64,000 nt of DNA, taken from the NCBI RefSeq assembly GCF_910596095.1, contig NC_056551.1, positions 3,100,001 through 3,164,000 of the forward strand, read 5' to 3'. The notes under the pieces were generated by a model that was given only the letters and a program-made list of their open reading frames with translations, had not been told where the DNA came from and ran no database searches. The position numbers and the translations under genes were made by a program. Below, one piece after another: positions 58,357-64,000 of this stretch. The DNA is from Thunnus maccoyii. Taxonomy: Eukaryota; Chordata; Actinopteri; Scombriformes; Scombridae. Numbering within the stretch: the stretch's first letter is position 1; each line of letters opens with the position of its first letter.

Positions 58357-60382
58357 CTAACACTTTTTGTAAATTGGCAGGGATCCTCTCTTCTGGTTGG
58401 ACATAAGTAGAAGATGGTCTATGTTCACTCTAAGTGAACACTTGCCCCTGTCTGACACCAGATCTGCACTTTTCCCCTCCAGTTTTGAAATTATGAAGGG
58501 TCCCAGCATGTCAGGGTCCATTTTTCCCCCTTTCCTCTGCTCCTGTCTTATATTTTTTCACAATACCATATCCCCCACTTTGAAGTGGTCCTCCTGGCCC
58601 TTCTCATCTTGTCGTTTGCAGACTTTGTCCTGGCTTTTCTTAATATTTTGTTTGACCTCCGTGTATGTTGCCTGGTATCTCTTCAGCCCCTCAGGGATCT
58701 CCTCATTTTTACCCACATTTCTGACTCTGTCTTCCATTACCTGCCACAAACCACAGATAGAATGTAGAGAATATAGGTGGAATAGCTGACTGTTCATTCA
58801 AATCTAAATTTCTAAAACAATAAAAACAATACATAAGAGAATCTTATGTCATACTCTGGAACCTCAGAGGGATACCTCGCCTCCCTCCCAAACATGAGGA
58901 AATATGGGCTGTATTTAGTAGTTAGCTGCTTTTTGGTACGCAGACCAAACATGGTGGACTGTAGGTAGAGGTCCCACCGTTGGAGGTTGTCCATGACAAC
59001 TTTGTTCAGGGACCTCAAAACAGAATTCAGGTACAGGCATGAATAGGAAGGAGAGAATTTGGGTTCCCTGGTACAATATGACAACCTATTTTCAGAAATT
59101 GTTACTGATTGCACATTCAGATAACGACAGAATCTCATAACAAGAGCTAGAATTCATTCACATGTGAATAACAAAATATACCTCTGTATTGTTCTGTTTA
59201 GTTTCTCCACAAGGCCATTGGTCTGTGGGTGATAGGGGGAGCACAGGCTTCTTTTTATACCCAGCCTCTCACAAAGGCCATAGTTGACCTAGAAATGATT
59301 AATTGGACGAGAATGGAAGAAGTCAGCACAGCAACTGTTACATATTGGGGATTCATATTGACTCAATACTGTACCTTGTTGCAGAACTCAGTGCCCTGGT
59401 CTGTTAGCAGTCTTTTAGGTGCACCAAATTTGTAAAAGAAATCAAGAATACAACTGGTCACCTAATCTGCTATTTTGCTCTTAAGTGGGTAGGCCTCTGC
59501 CCATTTGGTGAAATAATCAACAATGACACATGTGTACTGGTTGCCATCATGTGTCTGCGTGAGTTTACCCACCAGATCCATTCCCACAAGTTCAAGGAAT
59601 AGAAGAATAGAAGGAATAGAAGACAAAAAGTAAAAAAAATGAGATACATGAGCATTATAGTAGGCTATCACTGTATCACTGTTGATGCCATTAATTCCTT
59701 TGCCTGTATGGTCTCATACTCCCTCTTTTCTTTAATACTGGCTCTCTTGGCCTGGCACTGTGGACACTGAGCAATCTGAACAAACATTTCAAACTTATTA
59801 CAAATGTGCAAATTAATCCCCCATATAGATGCTACAGATGATATATAGTGGTAGTCTGTTGAGCATACAGTATCAGCAGGTATTATCGGGACACTTTTTG
59901 GAATTTTCTGTAATGTCCTCTGTACAGCCGCTAAATTTGTATTCCACCTCAATATTTTAAAGATACCAACTCACCCACTTGCGAATGTCCTCCTCCATGC
60001 CAGGCCAATAATACCGCTGAATGATGACACTGTGGGTCTTTTCCACCCCACAATGTCCACCAACAGCACTGCAGTGGAATTCCTCAAAGTCCTCCGCACT
60101 TGCTACAACCTTTGCAAGGTGCTCAGTCTTATTTCTTTTGCGCCTGCACAAGTAGTACAGGTCCCTATCTGGTGTTTCAATGTCATGATATTAGATTATT
60201 GGGAGTTGTACCATAGCAGTTGATCATTGTATTGTTAGGAGCACATGGCATGCATCCTCACCCTTTATCCTAAAGTTATCAGCTCTTCTCTTAATTACAT
60301 ATTGTTGTTTACTGGTTAATCCTGCTGGATACTGGTTATTGATTTTTACATCCAGTACCTCCTTAACAATATTCGGATCCAT
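58357..60382 (-). pseudogene. Gypsy/Ginger-like integrase domain (H2C2 finger, DDE core, GPF motif)
   Basis: Reading on the minus strand: an N-terminal 'NNQYPAGLTSKQQYVIKRRA' segment, then an H2C2 zinc finger ('EFHCSAVGGHCGVEKTH' ... 'CPQCQAKR') split by a phase-0 intron. The core has the first Asp in 'ELVGMDLVGK', the second in 'LLTDQGTEFC', and Glu in 'YHPQTNGLVEKLNR'. It is followed by 'SPYFLMFGREARYPSE' and, after a stop at 58558, 'DMLGPFIISKLEGKSADL' with the GPY/F motif of Gypsy and Ginger1 integrases. All three catalytic residues persist, but stops at 59462 (inside the core) and 58558 and the lost splice site prevent expression. The 58558 TGA is consistent with CGA deamination, as Arg is usual there. 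Confidence 0.85.
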
Positions 60383-60389
60383 TTTACCC

Positions 60390-61125
60390 TACCTACTCCT
60401 ACCTCCTTTCCCTTACCTTTTCACACACAAACAATTACAATGCACACAAATACACAAACAAAACGACAAACAGCCTCTCTCAGTAACACACCTCACTTAC
60501 TCAGCCACTTTGACTCACAAAGACACTTAATCACGCACTATCAGTCTCTATCTCTCGCTATATCTCGCTCACTAATATCCTGTTTAGTCGCTGCAAAAGC
60601 TCTATCGAAACACCTAACAAACAAACCCACAAAGTTGTGGCATGTTAATCAACTTTATATAGTTTCCACTCCCCCCTCGTCATTTCATTTTCTACACCTT
60701 TTGTATAATCACAAATGAATCTGGACGCATTACGCTTTTCCACAGCTGACTCCACTCTGTGTTGGAACTGGGTGTGAACATACTCTGTATGTTACAAGCT
60801 GTATGAAAGTATAAACAGTTCTCACATCGACTTGACATCAGATATATAGTGGTATTTCATACAAATATGACACTGACAACAAGAACATTTTGTTAATGAT
60901 TTATTGATGTTTGCTGTTACTGCCTTTAATAATATTTAATATTGGCTATTTAATATTGGCTGTTGGACACTGAGCAATCTAAACACACAAACATCATTTC
61001 AAAATTATGAAGGATACATTAATGCAAATGAATTTCTATATTGAGAACTGAACTTATATAGACTATTGTAACCCCGTAGTGATTTTGGTTTCTACACCTG
61101 TGGGTGAACATTATCCAATTTCTGT
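60390..61125. other. Sequence upstream of the Ginger-like gene, unassigned
   Basis: AT-rich and non-coding. The terminal inverted repeats expected for a Ginger1 element (tens to hundreds of bp with CCGG/CCGT duplications) should lie in or beyond this region, but I could not identify them by eye. Confidence 0.4.
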
Positions 61126-61129
61126 CACA

Positions 61130-61640
61130 CTGGACACACTGGATGCGTGAACCTCAGCAGTGCGTGTGCGTTGCTGCTGGCTTGTAGCGTCCACACAGGG
61201 AGCGTGTCTGCTGCGGCGCTTCTGCCACTGGCAGCCCTATCTTTCTAACGTGTTCCCTGTCTGTTTCTGCTGAGAACCGCGCGCGTCATGCAGAGAAAAT
61301 AGGCGAGACCTCGAATCTCTAGATGACGTGATGACTCATGCGCGCTGTGTGGCCGCTCTAACCTGTTAACATGGGTGCCGAAAATGAAAAGCAAGAGGTT
61401 CCACGACGTACACACACTGCTCACACATCCAGTGTGTCTCAGGCGTTAGCCGGCTCTCTGTTTAGATCCAACCGGAGCACCGAGCCCTGGTTTGTTATTC
61501 AGGTTAAAGTAGGAAGAAGCAGCAGGTCTGTCGGGCAGCTGAGTGAAGTGGAGCCTGCGGAGGAAACACCAGGACCGTCTGGATGTAATAGTCCATGGAG
61601 GTGCTGCGGTGTTCGGCTGCACAGATAGGAAACCCCTCAG
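61130..61640. promoter_or_regulatory. CpG-rich patch inside the hAT-bounded segment
   Basis: This 500-bp block is much richer in G+C and CpG ('gctgcggcgcttctgcc', 'gaaccgcgcgcgtcatgc') than the AT-rich, CpG-poor sequence around it. It contains an ATG opening 85 codons at 61371 ('MGAENEKQEVPRR...') with no recognised domain. It may be a former promoter and first exon of the hAT element or of the Ginger-like gene. The call is based on composition only. Confidence 0.35.
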
Positions 61641-61671
61641 CTGACAGGATGTACCACTCTGTTTGAAAAGA

Positions 61672-61830
61672 CTTCTTCTTCTTCTTCCTTTTGGTTAATA
61701 ACAGCGGTTGGCAACCAGTGTATTAGGTGCATTACCACCACCCTGCTCCACCCACTTGCCAGGTTCATTCAAGTTTTAATGCTGAACTCCAGTCTTCCTA
61801 AGTTCTTCCCTCATATTGTCTTTCTTGATC
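61672..61830 (-). repeat. Interspersed repeat with (CTT)n end
   Basis: 'cttcttcttcttcc' followed by 'ggttggcaaccagtgtattaggtgcattaccaccacc'. On the minus strand this reads as a repeat body ending in (GAA)n, a 3' end I recall from a common fish retroposon. It is truncated after about 150 bp. Confidence 0.5.
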
Positions 61831-62024
61831 ATTAGTACAATCTATGATTGCATGTGTAATAGTCTCCTCAGCCAGGTGGAAAAAATATGTGCATATATCG
61901 GCATTGGCAATCAGCAAAAATGAGAGTCAAAAAGTAATGGTGTTAAATAACTGTGATCTCAATATTGACCAAAATAACCATGATTATGATTTTTGCCATA
62001 ATCGAGCAGCCCTAGTGTGCAATA

Positions 62025-62685
62025 GTCCATTATGTCAGTATAGACATGCTTTCCAGTTGATTAAAATTCCTTAACCCACACTATAATTCATTACACCACA
62101 TCAGTTGTGTTTTACATTATTAAACATTCAGTCCAAAGGCCAACACGAACATAACTATACAGTTTAACCATAGAGATTGATTATATTAAATTTGTTCCTT
62201 TCATACATTTATTCCATATTCATGTATAATTCTTTTTAATAATATTACCTCATATGATGTATTTAATAAATCAAACCAGTTTTTAAATGATGGTGCATTT
62301 GGACTCTGGATTCGACAGAACTTTGACACAAGAGACATACATAATACATTTGCCTGTATTTGATTCAATCCAGATACATTAGAGAAATCATACAGTAAAC
62401 CCAACTTATAGGCCCCTTCAGAATACACCCTCTTCTATATAATTCAGTGTTTAGTCTTAAAGGTGTTATTGCAGAGCAGACCTACAAAGCATGAAGGAGA
62501 GTGCCTTCCAATTAAGTAAAATCTTAAATATATATAATTGTGTATATATATATTATATTATATATAATTTGCATATATGGACAGAGACATGAATAGGATT
62601 GAGATTAAAGGATATGAATTTGCAAATTGCATCCCTCAGGCACAAAGGGTTAATGCTACAGTTTTCAGTTTTAAACAATATAGTG
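62025..62685. other. Non-coding sequence, nothing recognised
   Basis: AT-rich flank of the hAT-like element, with TA-rich runs near 62525-62575. No gene recognised. Confidence 0.45.
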
Positions 62686-62689
62686 TGCG

Positions 62690-62880
62690 TCCAACTTTGC
62701 GGCAACAGTTTATGGTTGACCTTTTCCTGTTTCATAATGCCTCTGTGCACACAGCCAGTTCCATAAAGAAATGCTTTCCCAGTTTAGTGTGGAAGAACCT
62801 GGCCGACCTGCACGGAGCCCTGATCCACAGGCAGCACCAGGACATCATGCTTGGGGAGGCTACAAAATTCAGTGATCGAA
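62690..62880 (+). pseudogene. Tc1/mariner transposase C-terminal fragment, frameshifted
   Basis: The frame at 62727-62786 encodes 'FHNASVHTASSIKKCF', matching the second catalytic block of Tc1 transposases ('..DNAP.H.A..vk..f'), but with His where the catalytic Asp should be. From about 62782 another frame gives 'FSVEEPGRPARSPDP', matching the following 'f.v.eldWPaqSPDLNPIE' region. A frameshift and the lost Asp make it inactive. Terminal repeats not located. Confidence 0.6.
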
Positions 62881-62942
62881 TAGCTTTGGATGGAGGGGTG
62901 TTAATTAGTACAGTAGTTCAGCAAGTTAAATAATACCTACTG

Positions 62943-63080
62943 TATACACTGTAAAATGTAACTTGTTGTTTCAACTTAAATATGGGGTTGCCTTAAAATT
63001 TTAGGTTAAGTCAATAAATTCAAATGGTTCTTCTCACACCACCAAAAGTTATCTTGACTAAACATAGCATGTTGTATGTC
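62943..63080 (+). repeat. Probable MITE-like interspersed repeat
   Basis: 'acactgtaaaatgtaacttgttgtttcaactt' is a start I recall from a common fish miniature repeat. Only one copy is present here, so the call depends on memory. Confidence 0.4.
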
Positions 63081-63084
63081 TTTG

Positions 63085-63535
63085 ATTTGTGGATTCATTG
63101 AGGCAGTTGTATGAAATTGTAAATCTAATTCAGATTAAATTTGGTTTTCATTTACATTTTTACCAATTTGGAGAGTCAGTTTTTCATTTGAAGTAAAGAA
63201 CTTTAAGCTGTGGTAGTTGCTGCTACTCTGTAGAGTCAGTACAGAGATAACATGCAAAGCTGCTCTCAGTGACTTTGTTATTATATGAGTGTACGGTGGA
63301 CTAACCTTCATCATGGTTTGCATTGTTTTTATTGTTATGAAAAGAAACAACCATGACTTATTTTAACATGTATTAAAGACACACAGCAAGTTTCCATCAC
63401 AAAGAAGAGTCTCTGGAGAGTCAGTTAACATGCTGATCATGTTTGTTTAGGAACTTAATTTAATGAGTAGAGTGAACTCCTAACAGTGCATTTATTCAAC
63501 TCATCACATCGGTGCAAGGCTATCAGAAAACAGCA
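63085..63535. other. Non-coding sequence, nothing recognised
   Basis: Unassigned sequence with no gene-like frames. Confidence 0.45.
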
Positions 63536-63544
63536 TCAATGAAA

Positions 63545-63640
63545 AAGGGCAGCGCCTGCACACTTACACCAAGCCACAAAAGTTTAATGATGACATTTTG
63601 ATCCTACTTGGATCTTTGTCAGGTTAGAATGTTTAAAAAA
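63545..63640 (-). repeat. Interspersed repeat of the 'gatccaagtaggatc' type
   Basis: On the minus strand: 'acctgacaaagatccaagtaggatcaaaatgtcatca...ttgtggcttggtgtaagtgtgcagg'. I recall relatives in fish reading 'gatcgaaacg' where this copy has 'gatcaaaatg', consistent with CpG decay. The parent element is uncertain. Confidence 0.45.
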
Positions 63641-63644
63641 ATGG

Positions 63645-64000
63645 AAAACACACCCATATTTATACATGATGCACACTAATGGGCTGATAAGCTCTATGAT
63701 GGCAGGTATGGTTAACCATCCAACCCACCCAGGGTGATAAACATCCCAAAACAGGTAACAATTCAACAAAGTACATCGAAAAAAGCAGTAATATAAAAGC
63801 CATACTTCAAAATATCAAATATACATCTAATATATAAATATTATATCAGATTCATCATCCCATATATCAGAATCAACATCATCTACATTCAAAAACACTG
63901 TTTATTGTATTAAGTAAGAAAAAAGAGAGAAGAAACCTTAAATTCTTGAATAAAAATTGTGTCTTAACAATTCAAATAATAAGGTAAATGACACTCCTGT
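63645..64000. other. Non-coding AT-rich sequence
   Basis: No gene, repeat ends or RNA recognised to the end of the window. Confidence 0.45.

Larger units (their letters stand above)
56336..60382 (-). pseudogene. Ginger1-type transposase pseudogene: integrase + Ulp1 protease + PHD finger
   Basis: Ginger1 elements are cut-and-paste DNA transposons whose transposase resembles Gypsy integrase and often carries a C-terminal Ulp1 or OTU protease (family knowledge). About 14 exons can be read from the ATG at 60382: 60382-60262, 60168-59975, 59775 to about 59700, about 59593-59375, 59288-59182, 59013-58863, 58740-58228, 58157 to about 58039, 57937-57830, 57738-57673, 57578-57490, 57240-57144, 57068-56963, 56428-56336. 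Most introns are GT-AG and phase-consistent. Defects: stops at 59462, 58558, 58054 and 57201; a one-base frameshift near 58402-58416; a missing acceptor before 59593; an apparently missing exon before the last one. No RT, RNase H or LTR is nearby, which argues against a Gypsy retroelement. Confidence 0.8.
55474..62014. mobile_element. hAT-like ends enclosing ~6.5 kb that includes a Ginger1-type gene
   Basis: The left end reads TAGGGCTGTGCGATTAATCG; the right end, inverted, reads TAGGGCTGCTCGATTATGGC. The first eight bases are identical and 15 of 20 match overall. The flanks GTGTGTAA (55466-55473) and GTGTGCAA (62015-62022) match at 7 of 8, the 8-bp duplication length of hAT elements. Both ends resemble hAT repeats I recall from fish. 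No hAT transposase was found; the interior is dominated by a minus-strand Ginger1-type pseudogene. Either a hAT element received that insertion, or two separate hAT remnants happen to flank it. Confidence 0.55.

Noticed and set aside
56336..60382. Domesticated host integrase gene (GIN1/GIN2 or KRBA2-like)
   Set aside because: Four in-frame stops, a frameshift, a lost acceptor and an attached dead Ulp1 domain fit a transposon relic better than a functional host gene.
56336..60382. Full Gypsy LTR retrotransposon
   Set aside because: No protease, RT or RNase H upstream of the integrase and no flanking LTR pair; the spliced exon structure also argues against it.
1..64000. CRISPR array or bacterial defence operon
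   Set aside because: Tandem arrays here (47-bp units, minisatellites) lack unique spacers, and the sequence is clearly vertebrate.

Overview
This window looks like repeat-rich, AT-rich, non-coding DNA from a teleost (probably percomorph) fish. The reasons are L2-clade LINE remnants, tRNA-like SINE pieces, many hAT and Tc1-type miniature elements with recognisable ends, long (CA)n/(TG)n tracts and long tracts without coding sequence. All family names come from reading and recall; nothing was searched. I found no intact host protein gene, no tRNA or rRNA gene, no CRISPR array and no bacterial-type operon. Every coding remnant I can support is a mobile element or a decayed multi-exon gene.

Layout, left to right. 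1-12.7 kb is mostly unassigned sequence with scattered repeats, microsatellites and an L2 3' end near 8 kb. 12.7-13.3 kb is a TTAA-flanked piggyBac-type miniature element. 16.5-19.4 kb is a 5'-truncated L2-type LINE carrying endonuclease and reverse transcriptase pieces. Its 3' tail abuts 19.4-22.0 kb, a decayed multi-exon pseudogene resembling the fish G2E3-like HECT ubiquitin ligases, whose last exon is partly duplicated. 23.2-24.4 kb (minus strand) is a decayed DDE-integrase gene with a recognisable intron. 25.0-25.6 kb is a solo LTR with a 5-bp target duplication. 26-28.2 kb holds a LINE endonuclease scrap, a HARBI1-like exon and a hAT miniature element. 34-37.6 kb has two degenerate minisatellites and a SINE. 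39.7-40.3 kb is a foldback element. 50.96-51.90 kb is a hAT-type miniature element with a second one nested in it and a 47-bp tandem array.

The most interesting locus is 55.5-62.0 kb. Two TAGGGCTG inverted ends flanked by near-identical 8-bp duplications enclose about 6.5 kb. Inside, on the minus strand, is a roughly 14-exon gene encoding a gypsy-like integrase (zinc finger, DDE core, GPF motif), then a Ulp1-type cysteine protease, then a PHD finger. The integrase-plus-Ulp1 order is that described for Ginger1 cut-and-paste transposons. Most junctions are GT-AG and keep phase, so this is a DNA-level copy, not a retrocopy. It is dead: four in-frame stops, a frameshift, a lost splice acceptor, and loss of the protease catalytic Cys and probably Asp.

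The genes here do not cooperate in a pathway. The window records successive, sometimes nested transposon insertions and their decay.
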